Source: Hydrogenispora ethanolica
GTDB taxonomy: Bacteria; Bacillota; UBA4882; UBA8346
DNA: 64,000 nucleotides
Assembly (NCBI RefSeq): GCF_004340685.1
Contig: NZ_SLUN01000015.1
Location: 1 to 64,000, forward strand
Direction of reading: 5' to 3'
Below, one piece after another: positions 9,332 through 19,697 of the stretch. How positions within the stretch are numbered: the first letter of the stretch is position 1; each line of letters begins with the position of its first letter. The notes under the pieces were generated by a model, which was given only the letters and a program-made list of their open reading frames with translations, was not told where the DNA came from and searched no databases. A program made the position numbers and the translations under genes.

Positions 9332-10609
9332 TTGCTGGAAGCTATTCGAACCGCCTTTAAACTCCCGGACTTACGGAAAAAGATTATATGGACCCTGGTA
9401 TTGCTCGGCATTTTCCGGATCGGCACCTTGATTCCGGTGCCGGGCCCTTGGAATGCTAAGGCTTTGGAACAGCTTTTCGGGGGGAATAATAATCTTTTCG
9501 GCTTGTTGGACCTCTTGGCAGGCGGCGCATTACGGAAAATGTCCGTATTCGCAATGAGTGTTAACCCTTACATTACGTCTTCAATCATTGTTCAGCTCTT
9601 GACGATGGTAATACCACAACTAGAGGCTCTTTCCAAAGAAGGAGTCGAAGGACGTAAGGTTATCAATCAGTATGTTCGGTATGGCACGGTTTTGCTTGCA
9701 ATTATTCAAGGTTCGGCGATGGCTTTCGGTCTTCGTTCAGCAATGAACAGCCCGACAATATGGGATTTTGTATTAATCATCTCTACTCTGACCGCTGGTT
9801 CGGTCTTTCTAATGTGGCTGGGGGAAGTTATCTCCGAGCGGGGTATCGGTAACGGAATTTCGTTGTTGATCTTCGGCGGTATTGTGGCGCGGATTATTCC
9901 GAGTTCGATCAGTACGCTTACCACGGTAGGCAGCAAGGGAGTAGGCACTTCGGCCTTCAGTATCGTTGCTTTCCTGGTGTTGGCGGTTTTAATCGTGGCG
10001 GGAGTCGTCTTTGTTACCCAAGGTGAGCGAAAAATTCCGGTTCAGTATGCAAAACGGGTTGTCGGCCGCAAAATGTATGGCGGAGGTTCCACCTATCTTC
10101 CAATGCGGGTGAATCAGGCCGGTGTTATTCCGATCATCTTTGCTTCTTCCATCCTGGCCTTTCCGCCGACCATCGCGCAATTTTTGGCGCCGACGAATTG
10201 GCTATACAAATTTTTGAATCTGTTTTCGCCCGGACGCGGAATCTATCTCTTCTTATATGCCTTATTTATCTTTGTTTTCACTTATTTTTATACGGCTGTT
10301 ACCTTCAATCCTTTGGAAGTATCCAATAATATGAAGAAATATGGCGGATTTATTCCGGGAATACGCCCCGGCAAGCCGACAGCTGAATATTTAGACCGTG
10401 TTTTGACAAGAATTACTTTGGCTGGAGCTCTTTTCCTCACGGTAGTGGCGATATTGCCGTATTTGATGAATTTCATCCCTGGTTTTCGTGGCCTTTCGGT
10501 TCAATTCGGCGGAACCGCTTTGCTGATTGCCGTCGGCGTGGCCATCGACACGATGAAACAGATTGAAGCGCAACTGATTATGCGGCAGTATGAAGGATTC
10601 TTAAAATAA
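9332..10609 (+). CDS. secY: Preprotein translocase subunit SecY
   Basis: The 425-residue membrane protein shows ten hydrophobic segments and SecY motifs such as [15 protein letters not shown]-like TM4 and [22 protein letters not shown] after the fifth segment. SecY forms the Sec protein-conducting channel with SecE and SecG. The start is TTG at 9332, placed immediately after the rplO stop with AGAGGTGA upstream. Its place between rplO and adk is universal. Confidence 0.96.
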   Translation: MLEAIRTAFKLPDLRKKIIWTLVLLGIFRIGTLIPVPGPWNAKALEQLFGGNNNLFGLLDLLAGGALRKMSVFAMSVNPYITSSIIVQLLTMVIPQLEALSKEGVEGRKVINQYVRYGTVLLAIIQGSAMAFGLRSAMNSPTIWDFVLIISTLTAGSVFLMWLGEVISERGIGNGISLLIFGGIVARIIPSSISTLTTVGSKGVGTSAFSIVAFLVLAVLIVAGVVFVTQGERKIPVQYAKRVVGRKMYGGGSTYLPMRVNQAGVIPIIFASSILAFPPTIAQFLAPTNWLYKFLNLFSPGRGIYLFLYALFIFVFTYFYTAVTFNPLEVSNNMKKYGGFIPGIRPGKPTAEYLDRVLTRITLAGALFLTVVAILPYLMNFIPGFRGLSVQFGGTALLIAVGVAIDTMKQIEAQLIMRQYEGFLK

Positions 10610-10622
10610 GGAGACTGGTGCC

Positions 10623-11273
10623 ATGAATCTGATCTTACTTGGACCTCCTGGAGCTGGGAAAGGGACTCAGGCGGAATTGCTCGTCAAACGCTTTGCTGTC
10701 CCTCATATTTCCACCGGCGATATTTTCCGGGCGGCAGTCAAGGAGGGCACTCCATTAGGGGTTGAAGCCAAGCGGTATATGGACAGTGGCCAACTGGTTC
10801 CGGATGAAGTCGTAGTGGGTATTGTGAAGGAACGGTTGCTGAAGAGCGATTGTGAAAAGGGTTTCCTTTTGGATGGCTTTCCGAGGACCGTTCCCCAAGC
10901 CAATGCTTTGGACGGGTTTTTGACAGAAAACGGCCGGCAAATTACGGCAGTCATCAATATCGATGTGGATTTTGAAGTTCTATTGAAACGATTGACGGGC
11001 CGGCGTGTCTGCCGCAATTGCGCTGCGGTTTATCATATTGAGACGAAACGCTCCAAGGTAGAGACGGTCTGCGACAAGTGCGGCGGTGAAGTGTATCAAC
11101 GCGCCGACGACACTCCGGAAACTGTCAGTAAGCGATTGCAAGTATATCAGGAGCAGACCGAACCGCTTATTCGGTATTATGAGGCAAAGAATTTATTGCT
11201 CACCTTCGATGGGCAAAAATCCATACCGGATGTTTTTGAGGAGATCTGCCGGGCATTGGAGGGCAAAAAATAA
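10623..11273 (+). CDS. adk: Adenylate kinase, zinc-lid form
   Basis: The 216-residue enzyme interconverts ATP + AMP and 2 ADP. The P-loop GPPGAGKGT is at residues 7-15 and LLDGFPRT at about 82-89. The LID domain has four cysteines (130, 133, 150, 153) that would bind a structural zinc, as in Gram-positive adenylate kinases. AAGGAGACTGG precedes the ATG. The stop overlaps the map start by one base. Confidence 0.97.
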   Translation: MNLILLGPPGAGKGTQAELLVKRFAVPHISTGDIFRAAVKEGTPLGVEAKRYMDSGQLVPDEVVVGIVKERLLKSDCEKGFLLDGFPRTVPQANALDGFLTENGRQITAVINIDVDFEVLLKRLTGRRVCRNCAAVYHIETKRSKVETVCDKCGGEVYQRADDTPETVSKRLQVYQEQTEPLIRYYEAKNLLLTFDGQKSIPDVFEEICRALEGKK

Positions 11274-12049
11274 TGATCATTCTCAAATCTCCCCGTGAGA
11301 TCGCCGTCATGAGAACTGCTGGTAGTATCGTAGCAGCAGTTCTCACCGAATTAAGAAATATGGCGGCACCGGGAGTGAGATTGATTGAGTTGGACCGGAA
11401 AGCTGAGTCTTTAACCCGCGCTTATCACGCCAAACCGGCGTTTAAAGGGTACAATGGTTTTCCCGCTTCGATCTGCGCCTCGGTCAACGAGGAGGTTGTT
11501 CACGGGATTCCCGGCAACCGGGCCTTAAAAGAAGGGGATATCATTGGAATCGATTTTGGAGTCATTTATCAGGATTTTTGCGCCGATTCAGCGATTACGG
11601 TTCCGATAGGTTCAATTTCCCAAGAGCACGAAAAATTGCTTCGGGTAACCCAAGAGGCATTGTTCTTAGGAATTCAGCAAGCTAAAGCAGGAAATCGTCT
11701 GTTTGATATATCGAGAGCCATTCAAAATCACGTCGAAGCCAATGATTTTTCGGTGGTTCGCGATTTTGTCGGCCACGGGATTGGGCGGAAAATGCATGAA
11801 GAACCCCAAATTCCAAATTTCGTAGGCAATGATTATAACCCGAAACTAAAAGCAGGCATGACCCTGGCGATCGAACCCATGGTGAATGTGGGAACCTATG
11901 AAGTGGATGTCGACACCTTCAATAACTGGACGGTTCGAACGCAGGATGGGAAATACTCCGCTCATTTTGAACATACCGTGGCCGTGACAGAGGAGGAACC
12001 GGAAATATTAACAATTCTGAGACCGGAGTTGTTACCGGAGGTCCGATAG
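11273..12049 (+). CDS. map: Methionine aminopeptidase type I
   Basis: The 258-residue protein removes the initiator methionine from nascent proteins. Its metal ligands are all visible: D94, D105, H168, E201 and E233, with substrate-contacting H77. It is coupled to adk through TAATG and abuts the next gene with no gap. This secY-adk-map order is standard. Confidence 0.96.
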   Translation: MIILKSPREIAVMRTAGSIVAAVLTELRNMAAPGVRLIELDRKAESLTRAYHAKPAFKGYNGFPASICASVNEEVVHGIPGNRALKEGDIIGIDFGVIYQDFCADSAITVPIGSISQEHEKLLRVTQEALFLGIQQAKAGNRLFDISRAIQNHVEANDFSVVRDFVGHGIGRKMHEEPQIPNFVGNDYNPKLKAGMTLAIEPMVNVGTYEVDVDTFNNWTVRTQDGKYSAHFEHTVAVTEEEPEILTILRPELLPEVR

Positions 12050-12358
12050 ATGATAACCACGGTGGATGGATTGCGGCCGGGACAATTCGTCAAGTCGAAA
12101 GCCGGCAGGGATCGGAATCAATACTATCTTATTATGAGCCTGGTCGGGGATAAATACCTATTACTGGTCGATGGTCACCATCATCCGAAAAGCAAGCCCA
12201 AGAAGAAAAATGTGAAGCACCTTCAGATCACTATGATGGTTGATAAGAATATTGAAGAATTGATTCTAAGAGGTGAAGCGGTGACGGATTCAGAGATTAG
12301 CAAAGCACTACGACGAATGAAAAATGAACTTGAGGAGGGAGAGCGGTTTCATGGGTAA
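12050..12358 (+). CDS. KOW-domain RNA-binding protein (L14e-like)
   Basis: The 102-residue protein starts with a KOW-type beta barrel ([21 protein letters not shown]) followed by a lysine-rich stretch ([15 protein letters not shown]) and an acidic helical tail. Similar small KOW proteins sit between map and infA in many Bacillota and are usually annotated as ribosomal protein L14E/L6E/L27E-like. The precise role is not established. Its ATG abuts the map stop, and its end overlaps infA by 8 bases. Confidence 0.85.
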   Translation: MITTVDGLRPGQFVKSKAGRDRNQYYLIMSLVGDKYLLLVDGHHHPKSKPKKKNVKHLQITMMVDKNIEELILRGEAVTDSEISKALRRMKNELEEGERFHG

Positions 12359-12569
12359 GCAAGATGTCATCGAAGTCGAAGGAACCGTCGTTGAGCCTTT
12401 GCCAAATGCGATGTTCCGGGTGGAGTTGGAAAACGGCCACCGAGTTTTGGCTCATATCTCCGGGAAGATGCGGATGAACTTCATTAAAATATTGCCCGGC
12501 GATCGAGTTACGGTTGAGCTTTCGGCATATGACTTAACCAGAGGCCGAATTATTTACAGATATAAATAA
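12351..12569 (+). CDS. infA: Translation initiation factor IF-1
   Basis: The 72-residue OB-fold protein ([21 protein letters not shown]... GRIIYRYK) is IF-1, which occupies the A site during initiation. The ATG at 12351 follows GGAGGGAGAG; a longer in-frame start at 12324 lies inside the preceding gene and lacks a site. The next gene, rpmJ, follows after 65 bases of A/T-rich spacer containing a TATAAT at 12600 that lacks a convincing -35 partner. Confidence 0.97.
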   Translation: MGKQDVIEVEGTVVEPLPNAMFRVELENGHRVLAHISGKMRMNFIKILPGDRVTVELSAYDLTRGRIIYRYK

Positions 12570-12634
12570 TTTTTTATACCTCCCTCTGCTCAGTTTTGAT
12601 ATAATTATTCTAGTTTTTTAAGGAGGATTCGAAT

Positions 12635-12748
12635 ATGAAAGTCAGACCATCCGTGAAACCGGTTTGTGAACACTGCAAAATTATTAAACGAAAAGGCCGT
12701 GTAACCATAATTTGTGACAATCCCAAGCATAAGCAGAAACAGGGTTAA
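12635..12748 (+). CDS. rpmJ: 50S ribosomal protein L36, zinc type
   Basis: This short frame of 37 residues ([20 protein letters not shown], then [17 protein letters not shown]) is L36. It keeps the zinc ligands C11, C14, C27 and H32. AAGGAGG lies at 12620-12626, eight bases before the ATG. It sits between infA and rpsM, the usual Gram-positive order. Confidence 0.97.
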   Translation: MKVRPSVKPVCEHCKIIKRKGRVTIICDNPKHKQKQG

Positions 12749-12764
12749 TTGAGGAGGGAACGAA

Positions 12765-13136
12765 ATGGCACGTATTGCAGGAGTCGATTTACCAAGAGAT
12801 AAGCGGGTAGAAGTTGCCTTGACGTATATCTATGGTTTAGGCCGTACCACCGCGAATGAACTTTTAGAGAAGACCGGCGTGAATCCCGATACCCGGGTTC
12901 GCGATCTGACCGAAGAGGAGATTAACAAGCTTCGTGAAGTCCTCGACCGCGATTATAAGGTCGAAGGCGATCTCCGCCGGGAAGAATCATTAAATATCAA
13001 GCGCCTGATCGATATCGGCAGTTATCGTGGATTGCGCCACCGCCGGGGACTCCCGGTCCGTGGTCAAAGAACCAAGACCAACGCCCGTACCCGCAAAGGT
13101 CCTAAAAAGACTGTCGGCGCCAAACGGAAAAAATAA
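12765..13136 (+). CDS. rpsM: 30S ribosomal protein S13
   Basis: The 123-residue product starts [24 protein letters not shown] and ends in a long basic tail ([24 protein letters not shown]) that reaches the P-site tRNA. S13 forms the subunit bridges B1a and B1b. GAGGAGGGA precedes the ATG. Confidence 0.97.
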   Translation: MARIAGVDLPRDKRVEVALTYIYGLGRTTANELLEKTGVNPDTRVRDLTEEEINKLREVLDRDYKVEGDLRREESLNIKRLIDIGSYRGLRHRRGLPVRGQRTKTNARTRKGPKKTVGAKRKK

Positions 13137-13151
13137 GAGGAGGTAATAGCG

Positions 13152-13553
13152 ATGGCGAAGGTCGCTGCCAAAAAAGGTATCCGTACCCGTAAAAAAGAGC
13201 GTAAACATATCGATAATGGGGTGGCCCATATCCACTCCACTTTTAATAATACAATTGTCACGATCTCCGATACCACGGGCAATGTTTTAGCCTGGTCGAG
13301 TGCAGGAAACATGGGTTTTAAAGGCTCCCGGAAAAGCACTCCGTTTGCCGCCGGCATGGCCGCCGAACAGGCAGCCAAGGTGGCAATGGATCACGGCATG
13401 AAAAATGTCGAGGTATATGTCAAAGGACCGGGCGCCGGTCGTGAAGCTGCTATCCGTTCGCTGCAGGCTGCTGGCTTGTTTGTCAATTTAATCAAGGATG
13501 TCACTCCGATTCCTCATAACGGATGCCGTCCTCCCAAACGTCGTCGAGTATAA
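13152..13553 (+). CDS. rpsK: 30S ribosomal protein S11
   Basis: The 133-residue product has the S11 core ([22 protein letters not shown]) and the C-terminal [15 protein letters not shown] signature. S11 is a platform protein near the mRNA exit. AGAGGAGGT precedes the ATG. It is 15 bases after rpsM and 21 before rpsD. Confidence 0.97.
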   Translation: MAKVAAKKGIRTRKKERKHIDNGVAHIHSTFNNTIVTISDTTGNVLAWSSAGNMGFKGSRKSTPFAAGMAAEQAAKVAMDHGMKNVEVYVKGPGAGREAAIRSLQAAGLFVNLIKDVTPIPHNGCRPPKRRRV

Positions 13554-13574
13554 GTTGGAGGTGTGTAGAACTTT

Positions 13575-14201
13575 ATGGCACGGTATACAGAAGCTGCTTG
13601 TAGATTATGCCGCCGCGAAGGCGAAAAGCTCTATTTGAAAGGTGACCGTTGTTACTCGCCGAAATGTAGCGTAGGCCGTCGTTCCTATGCTCCGGGTCAA
13701 CACGGCCAAGATCGTAAAAAAGTTTCCGAATACGGCGTACAGTTGCGCGAAAAGCAAAAACTGCGCCGGATCTATGGAATTTTGGAACGGCAGTTCGCCG
13801 GGTATTTCACCCTGGCGGAACGCAAAAAAGGCATTACCGGTGAGAATTTGCTGCAAGTGCTGGAAAGCCGTCTTGACAATGTGGTGTATCGTCTCGGTTT
13901 GGGCGCTTCCCGGAAAGAAGCCCGTCAATTGGTTCGTCACGGCCATTTTCAAGTCAATGGAAAAAAAGTGAATATTCCCTCATTTTTAGTACGACCGGGG
14001 GACATATTAACGATTAAGGAAGGTAGTTTAAGTTCTACCAAAATCAAGGAGAACCTGGAAGATGCCGGTGGACGCGCGATACCGGAATGGCTCGAATTAG
14101 ACAAGACCAACTTTAGTGGCAAGGTGAAGGCGCTTCCGACCCGGGAGCAGATCGACGTCCCGGTTCGTGAACAACTCATCGTTGAGTACTATTCCAGATA
14201 A
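13575..14201 (+). CDS. rpsD: 30S ribosomal protein S4, zinc type
   Basis: The 208-residue product has an N-terminal zinc knuckle with C9, C12, C26 and C31, followed by an S4 RNA-binding domain (about residues 98-160: [24 protein letters not shown]). S4 starts 30S assembly and in some bacteria represses the alpha operon. GGAGGTG precedes the ATG. The four-cysteine form matches the zinc-type S14 and L36 of this cluster. Confidence 0.97.
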   Translation: MARYTEAACRLCRREGEKLYLKGDRCYSPKCSVGRRSYAPGQHGQDRKKVSEYGVQLREKQKLRRIYGILERQFAGYFTLAERKKGITGENLLQVLESRLDNVVYRLGLGASRKEARQLVRHGHFQVNGKKVNIPSFLVRPGDILTIKEGSLSSTKIKENLEDAGGRAIPEWLELDKTNFSGKVKALPTREQIDVPVREQLIVEYYSR

Positions 14202-14247
14202 TGTCCGATGTCTTTTCAATCGCTAATGCGAGAAGGAGGGTTAAGTA

Positions 14248-15192
14248 TTGATCGAAATCGAAAAGCCCAAAATCACCATAGAGGAAACGAGTGACCAAGA
14301 ACGTCATGGAGTTTTCGTGATTGAACCTTTGGAAAGGGGCTATGGGACGACACTGGGCAACTCGCTTCGTCGGATCCTCCTCTCATCCCTACCGGGTTTT
14401 GCTGTAACATCTGTTAAGATTGACGGGGTACTTCACGAGTTTTCAACGATTCCGGGGGTTGTTGAGGATACCACTGATATTGTTTTGAACCTGAAACATT
14501 TATTGGTAAAGATCCATGGGGATTGCCCCAAAAAAGTGATGCTGAATGTCAAGGGTCCCAAAATGGTTACCGCTGCGGATATTCAAGTGAGCAGCGATAT
14601 TGAGCTTTTAAATCCGGACCTGTACATTGCCACGGTTTCCGAGGGCGGCACCTTGAGTGCGGAAATAACGCTCGACCGCGGCCGGGGCTATGTCACGGCC
14701 GACCGTAATAAAGGCGATAATATCATCGGAGTCATTGCGGTGGACGCCCGTTTTTCGCCGGTGCAAAAAGTCAACTATACCATCGAGCATACGCGGGTTG
14801 GCCAGATCACCGATTATGACAAGCTGATTTTGGATGTCGCCACCGATGGCAGCATCAGCCCGATCGAGGCAGTCTCCCTGGCGGCGAAAATTATGTCCGA
14901 GCATTTGATGTTGTTCGTCAACCTGAGTCAGACCGCCGGAAAGACCGAGATCATGGTGGAGAAGGAAGAAGAATCCAAGAATAAGATTCTGGAGATGACC
15001 ATCGAAGAGCTTGATCTCTCCGTTCGTTCCTATAACTGCTTGAAGCGGGCCGGAATCAACAGCGTCGAGGAATTGACGCGCAAGAGCGAGGAAGACATGA
15101 TGAAAGTTCGCAATCTCGGCCGCAAATCGTTAGAGGAAGTTCAACAGAAATTAGAGAGTCTGGGTCTGTCATTGCGTAAATCCGAGGAATAA
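14248..15192 (+). CDS. rpoA: RNA polymerase subunit alpha
   Basis: This 314-residue protein has the alpha N-terminal dimerisation domain ([20 protein letters not shown] at about residues 31-50) and the C-terminal helix-hairpin-helix domain ([28 protein letters not shown]), which binds UP elements and activators. The start is TTG at 14248 behind GAAGGAGGGTT. It sits between rpsD and rplQ as in nearly all bacteria. Confidence 0.97.
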   Translation: MIEIEKPKITIEETSDQERHGVFVIEPLERGYGTTLGNSLRRILLSSLPGFAVTSVKIDGVLHEFSTIPGVVEDTTDIVLNLKHLLVKIHGDCPKKVMLNVKGPKMVTAADIQVSSDIELLNPDLYIATVSEGGTLSAEITLDRGRGYVTADRNKGDNIIGVIAVDARFSPVQKVNYTIEHTRVGQITDYDKLILDVATDGSISPIEAVSLAAKIMSEHLMLFVNLSQTAGKTEIMVEKEEESKNKILEMTIEELDLSVRSYNCLKRAGINSVEELTRKSEEDMMKVRNLGRKSLEEVQQKLESLGLSLRKSEE

Positions 15193-15233
15193 TTGACCCC
15201 CTTCGGAAAGTTTGGAGTAAGGAGGATAAGGAA

Positions 15234-15572
15234 ATGCTTAAGAGGAAGTTAGGACGTTCATCGGCCCATCGTAAAGCACTCTTCCGTAGCTTGGTTACGG
15301 AATTGTTTGAGAATGAGAAGATCACCACCACGGAGATCAAAGCCAAGGAAGCTCGCTCTTTGGCGGAGAAAATGATTACCTACGCCAAAAAGGGTGATCT
15401 GAATTCGCGGCGTCTCGCCGCCGAAGTCATTACCGACCCGGCGGTGCTGCAGAAGTTGTTCAATACCATTGCCGGACGGTATACCGAACGCAATGGCGGC
15501 TACACCCGCATTTTAAAGGTTGGACAACGCCGGGGCGATGCCGCTCCCATGGCCATTCTGGAATTAGTCTGA
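15234..15572 (+). CDS. rplQ: 50S ribosomal protein L17
   Basis: The 112-residue product starts [20 protein letters not shown] and ends [16 protein letters not shown], the L17 signature. L17 lies near the tunnel exit. AAGGAGGAT precedes the ATG. It is the last gene of the ribosomal cluster and is followed by a hairpin terminator; the energy-coupling factor genes often found before truA are absent. Confidence 0.97.
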   Translation: MLKRKLGRSSAHRKALFRSLVTELFENEKITTTEIKAKEARSLAEKMITYAKKGDLNSRRLAAEVITDPAVLQKLFNTIAGRYTERNGGYTRILKVGQRRGDAAPMAILELV

Positions 15573-15637
15573 GACAGCTTTATATTTTGGGGAGGGCCGT
15601 TTGAGAGCCCGAACTCCATCCAGTGCAAGTTTGATTG

Positions 15638-15664
15638 GACGCTCAGCAGCAATGAGCGTCTTTT
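15638..15664 (+). terminator. Rho-independent terminator after the ribosomal cluster
   Basis: A perfect 8-bp inverted repeat, GACGCTCA and TGAGCGTC, around a 7-base loop is followed directly by TTTT. It lies 66 bases after rplQ and 58 before truA, so it likely ends the long ribosomal transcript. Confidence 0.85.
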
Positions 15665-15721
15665 ACTATATAAGGCTGCCGTTCCTTTTTTTGATGTCAC
15701 CGAACCGGGGGAGAGCGATCG

Positions 15722-16474
15722 ATGATGGATTCCAGAAAACGCAATCTGCGAATGACCGTAGCCTATGACGGCAGCGCCTACGCCGGATTCCAGCGGCAGG
15801 CCGGCCATTTGCCGACGATTCAGGGGGTTTTGGAGGAGCGGATTCAGCGGATTACCGGCGAGCATGCCACGATTACCGGTGCCGGCCGGACCGATGCCGG
15901 AGTGCACGCCCGGGGCCAGGTCGTCAATTTCTTCTGCGCCAGCGCGCTGCCTGAAGCAGTCTTGCAGAAGGCGTTAAACAGTCTGTTGCCGCGGGATATG
16001 GCGATATTGTCGGTCGAGGAGGCCGCGCCGGATTTTCACGCCCGATTCCACGCCAAACATAAAACCTATTCCTACCGGATCTATACCGGGCCGGTTCGCC
16101 CGGTCTTCGAGCGGAATTTTGTCTATTTCCACAAGTACCGGCTGGATTATGCGGCGATGGCCGAAGCCGCCGGGTTGCTGGTCGGAACCAAGGATTTCCG
16201 CAGTTTTCAGGCGGCCGGGTCGGCAGTGGTCCAAACGGTCCGGACCGTCAACTCATGCCTTCTGACCCAGGACGGGCCGGAGATCAGGCTCGCCATCAAC
16301 GCCGACGGCTTCTTGTACCATATGGTCCGCAATATCGTGGGTACGCTGCTGCTGGTCGGCAATGGGCGGATGTCGCGGGAGGAATTTGAACAATTGATCC
16401 TGGCCAAGGATCGCCAAAAGGCGGGACCGACCGCTCCGGCCTGCGGGCTCTGTCTGGAAGCGGTCTTTTACTGA
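15722..16474 (+). CDS. truA: tRNA pseudouridine(38-40) synthase TruA
   Basis: The 250-residue enzyme converts uridines 38-40 in the tRNA anticodon arm to pseudouridine. The catalytic aspartate is D58 in GAGRTDAGVHA, and VAYDGSAYAGFQRQ near the N terminus is the other family signature. GGGGGAGAG precedes the ATG pair at 15722. It lies just beyond the ribosomal cluster terminator, which is its usual neighbourhood, so it probably has its own promoter or uses read-through. Confidence 0.95.
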   Translation: MMDSRKRNLRMTVAYDGSAYAGFQRQAGHLPTIQGVLEERIQRITGEHATITGAGRTDAGVHARGQVVNFFCASALPEAVLQKALNSLLPRDMAILSVEEAAPDFHARFHAKHKTYSYRIYTGPVRPVFERNFVYFHKYRLDYAAMAEAAGLLVGTKDFRSFQAAGSAVVQTVRTVNSCLLTQDGPEIRLAINADGFLYHMVRNIVGTLLLVGNGRMSREEFEQLILAKDRQKAGPTAPACGLCLEAVFY

Positions 16475-16728
16475 GCGGAGGTTGTCCCGGCGGGCCAGCC
16501 GAAGCTTCTAAACGCTCGGACGGGCCTCCGTGAGTCGCGGCCGGCCTTCCCGGGGCTGCGGCGGGTGTTCCGGCTCCCCCGGAAGGGCTGCCGGAAGCTT
16601 CGGACGGGTTGCCGCGTCCTGCGGAGGAAGCTCCGAAAGCCCCGGCTGGTCGTCCGGAGGTTCCGGACGGTGTTCTCCAAGGCCCCGGGCCTCGGCGGGC
16701 CTCTCCGGCAGAAGGCGGAAATCCGCCG
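16475..16728. repeat. GC-rich degenerate repeat spacer
   Basis: This 254-base gap between the converging truA and GH57 genes is very GC-rich and low in complexity. Short blocks built on CCGGAAG, CGGACGG and CCGGAGG recur irregularly, and every frame reads as Gly/Ser/Pro/Arg-rich sequence. No conserved coding pattern or ribosome binding site is seen, so I read it as a decayed tandem repeat rather than a gene. No clear terminator for either gene stands out. Confidence 0.5.
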
Positions 16729-18360
16729 CTATTTGAGATGAGCGGCGGCCACTTCCGAAAGGGGATCGGAGGTGGCGTGATTGGGGTCGTAAATTTCGTA
16801 GCTGATCTCGGGAAAGATGTTGTCTTTGGCTTCAAGTTCCGCCAGGTATTCAGGATTGATGCGATTGTATTTGATCTGTTCGTAGAGGTTGACAAACCGG
16901 TGAATATGGTTTTTGGTGCGTTTGACGGCATAGTTGACCATGGTTCCGGTCTTCATGATGAACGCCCAGTCGCTGCTCTGGAGGAGCAGTAGTTCGCGCG
17001 CGGCCTGATTCAAGGCGCGTTTCAGATCGCCTTGCGCCCCCGGAAAGCCTTGGGCCAGTTCGACCATGCGGTCGGCCGCGTGATGGAGATGGCGGTAGAT
17101 CCAATCGTTGCTGCCCTCCAGCCAGACCTCATTGTAACCCTTAAAGCCCCAGCTCGACATCGAGGGGGTCGAGACCTGGTTGCGGGGATACATCTCCAGA
17201 TAGTCGGCTGGCGAAATCAGTTTGATGGTTTTTTGGTCATAGGTGATTTTGCGGATCAAAAAATTCAGCCATTGCGGTCCTTCAAACCACCAATGGCCGA
17301 AGAGTTCCGCGTCGTACGGCGAGACAATGATCGGCCGGCGGTCCAGAATGGATGAGACATATTCGACCTGCTTTTCCCGGTTAAACATGAAATTGCCGGC
17401 ATGGGTCGCCGCTTTTTCACGCGCCGCCCAGAGATTGTAGGGCTGTTTGTCGGAAGTATTGCCGGTAATCCGGTAATACTTCATTCCCGTGAAATTCCGT
17501 ATCCCGCAATCCGGCAGATAGGGCCGGACGTACTCGTATTCCAAATCGTAACCGACGTCCCGGTAAAAATCCCGGTAATCATAGTCGCCCGGATAGCCTT
17601 CATTGGCGCTCCAGACTTGTTTGGACGATTCGAGATCCCGGCCGAAGGCCGCTACCCCGGAGGGGCAGTAAATGGGCGCAAAAACGCCGTATTTGGGACG
17701 GGGCGAAGCGTGCAATACCCCGTGGGCGTCGGTGAAAAAGAAGCGCAACCCTTCCCGGCGCAATATTTCGTCGACCCCGGGATAATAGCCGCATTCCGGC
17801 AGCCAGATGCCGCGCGGCGCCCGCCCCAGCACCCGGGTATGGTGCTGGACGGCCAGCTGAATCTGGGCCCGCACGGCCGTTTCATTGGCCATCAGCGGCA
17901 GAAAGCCATGGGTTGCGGCGCAGGTAATCAACTCCAAATGGCCCGAATCTTGCAATTCCTTAAAAGGCACTGTTAAATCGCAACGGTACTTTTCCGCGAA
18001 AAAGTAATGGCAGAAACGAAAATGCTCTAAATACATCAAAGCTACCTCGTGAAATTGGGGTAGCCACCGGGTCCGCTCAACTTCTTTTTCCGCCAGTTCG
18101 ATCAGTTTCTCCAGTTTGACCAGGTATCTCCGCTGCAGCAGGTCGTCTTTGAACATCGATAGCAAGGGTGGCGACAGACTGAGCGTAATCCGAAAATGAA
18201 TGCCGTCATGGACCAAGCCTTGAAAGACTTTCAGCAGGGGAATATAAGTCTCGGTGATCGCTTCGTATAGCCAGTTCTCTTCGAGATATTCGGGAAGCTC
18301 CGGATGCCGCACATACGGCAAATGGGTGTGGAGCACCAAAGCGAGGTAGCCCTTTTCCAT
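16729..18360 (-). CDS. GH57 1,4-alpha-glucan branching enzyme (DUF1957 type)
   Basis: The 543-residue protein starts MEKGYLALVLHTHLPYVRHP, the typical GH57/DUF1957 beginning. The nucleophile is E189 in GIWLPECGYYPG and the acid/base is D350 in SPYDAELFGHWWFEGP, close to the positions in characterised GH57 branching enzymes. Such enzymes add alpha-1,6 branches to glycogen-like glucans in the cytoplasm. The ATG at 18360 is preferred over the GTG at 18369 because AAGGAG lies 8 bases before it. It is 12 bases downstream of a DUF4912 gene, a recurring partner. Confidence 0.9.
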   Translation of the reverse strand: MEKGYLALVLHTHLPYVRHPELPEYLEENWLYEAITETYIPLLKVFQGLVHDGIHFRITLSLSPPLLSMFKDDLLQRRYLVKLEKLIELAEKEVERTRWLPQFHEVALMYLEHFRFCHYFFAEKYRCDLTVPFKELQDSGHLELITCAATHGFLPLMANETAVRAQIQLAVQHHTRVLGRAPRGIWLPECGYYPGVDEILRREGLRFFFTDAHGVLHASPRPKYGVFAPIYCPSGVAAFGRDLESSKQVWSANEGYPGDYDYRDFYRDVGYDLEYEYVRPYLPDCGIRNFTGMKYYRITGNTSDKQPYNLWAAREKAATHAGNFMFNREKQVEYVSSILDRRPIIVSPYDAELFGHWWFEGPQWLNFLIRKITYDQKTIKLISPADYLEMYPRNQVSTPSMSSWGFKGYNEVWLEGSNDWIYRHLHHAADRMVELAQGFPGAQGDLKRALNQAARELLLLQSSDWAFIMKTGTMVNYAVKRTKNHIHRFVNLYEQIKYNRINPEYLAELEAKDNIFPEISYEIYDPNHATSDPLSEVAAAHLK

Positions 18361-18372
18361 GGATAACACTCC

Positions 18373-19410
18373 TTACTGGGTCTGTTTGGAAACGATGGGG
18401 GTAATGGTAATGGTATCGATCCCATCGGCTGAGCGAGCCGAGACCGGAATGCATTGCGTTCCCTCCGGCAAGGCAAAACGCAGGGTGAAGGTCCCGTCGG
18501 GACGGATCTCGATCGGTTCTCCCTGAACAGTAACCCGGGCGTCCGGCTCGGTAGCCCCGTAGACGATCAGTTCGGTATTCAACACCATCCAGAACTTCCG
18601 TTCTTTGGGCTGGTATTGTACGGGACTGGATAGACTGCTGACAATTCCTGAACCCATTTCGCGCTCAAGCCGGCTGATTAGCGACTCAACCAGTTCGGCC
18701 GAGCTGTTGGCCGCTCCGGCGCCGGCCAACTGATAAAGCTTGCGGAAATCGTCCTCAATGATCATCCATTCTTCATCGATAACGTCGGAGACATTATCGC
18801 GGGGTGTGGTGACCGGATTCGAGCGGGCAATGGTGTAAAACGCGCCGTTGGCCATGATGAATCCCAAGTCCACACAGAAGCAACGGTTCGGCCCGCCAAC
18901 ATGGATGTACCAGTTATTGGCCTGATGACCGACACTGACGTCAAAATAAAAGTTACTGTTGGTCCCATTAAATTCGATTCCGGTCACATCATAAACTCTA
19001 AGAATCAGTGCGACCTGCTCCCAGGGCTGTTGCCCGGAAACCATCTCCCGGGTTTCCCCGCTGGTGCTCCAATAGCAGTATAACCAGTAAGGATCGCGCA
19101 CCAATAAGCCGATTTTGGTAACATTGTAATCCTGGGGAATTTGTTGTTCTCTTGCTTCGGCGACATTGACCCCCAACAAATGTTCCGGCAATGGCGGCGG
19201 GTTGAGATTGTCCGCATGATTGAGAGTGCGTGTCAGATGCTTGGCAATCGCGCTTTCCTGTTCAGGATTGGCAGAGAACGGAGGATCCAGGAGCAGAATA
19301 TGCTCGATCAAATCCTCCCGGGTCAGTTTCGATATCCCTTTTATGCCTAAAGACTTGGCGATCTCCAGCAGCTTTGGTTTGGTTTTTCCCGCCAATTCCT
19401 CTCGGGTCAT
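18373..19410 (-). CDS. DUF4912 protein with N-terminal Rho-N/SAP-like domain
   Basis: The 345-residue product begins with a helical Rho-N-like segment (TREELAGKTKPKLLEIAKSLGIKG..., residues 1-42). A DUF4912 domain follows (YNVTKIGLLVRDPYWLYCYW, then YDVTG and WYIHVGGPNRCFCVDLG), and the C-terminal part is beta-rich (LIVYGATEPDARVTVQGEPI). DUF4912 proteins are often paired with GH57 alpha-glucan enzymes, so a role in glucan metabolism or its control is inferred. AAGGGGGAT precedes the ATG. The molecular function is unknown. Confidence 0.8.
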   Translation of the reverse strand: MTREELAGKTKPKLLEIAKSLGIKGISKLTREDLIEHILLLDPPFSANPEQESAIAKHLTRTLNHADNLNPPPLPEHLLGVNVAEAREQQIPQDYNVTKIGLLVRDPYWLYCYWSTSGETREMVSGQQPWEQVALILRVYDVTGIEFNGTNSNFYFDVSVGHQANNWYIHVGGPNRCFCVDLGFIMANGAFYTIARSNPVTTPRDNVSDVIDEEWMIIEDDFRKLYQLAGAGAANSSAELVESLISRLEREMGSGIVSSLSSPVQYQPKERKFWMVLNTELIVYGATEPDARVTVQGEPIEIRPDGTFTLRFALPEGTQCIPVSARSADGIDTITITPIVSKQTQ

Positions 19411-19697
19411 TGACTATCCCCCTTTCCTCGCAAGTTTCTGTATTAATATTACCGAGTTGAAAGGCACTTATACGAAAGGCTCAGGAAAACATTGCCTCGC
19501 CAACCCAAAAGATTGGGAAAAGGATCTGCTTTCCACGGGCAGGAAACAGCGTCCGAAAAAGCGAATTCTTTGTCAGTCAGGATTTTAAAGAGTCGGCCGG
19601 TTCGCAAAAAACCGGGCGGAGCAACTCAAAAAAACGGACGGACTACACCCCAACTGAAACAATCAGCCGGATGATTATTGTAAGGAGGGATGTTCAC

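Noticed and set aside
12577-12605. Promoter before rpmJ
   Set aside because: TATAAT is perfect, but no hexamer resembling TTGACA lies 16-18 bases upstream.
19411-19697. Structured RNA in the gap before the FG-GAP protein gene
   Set aside because: Only short, unrelated inverted repeats were seen; nothing resembled 4.5S, 6S or tmRNA cores.
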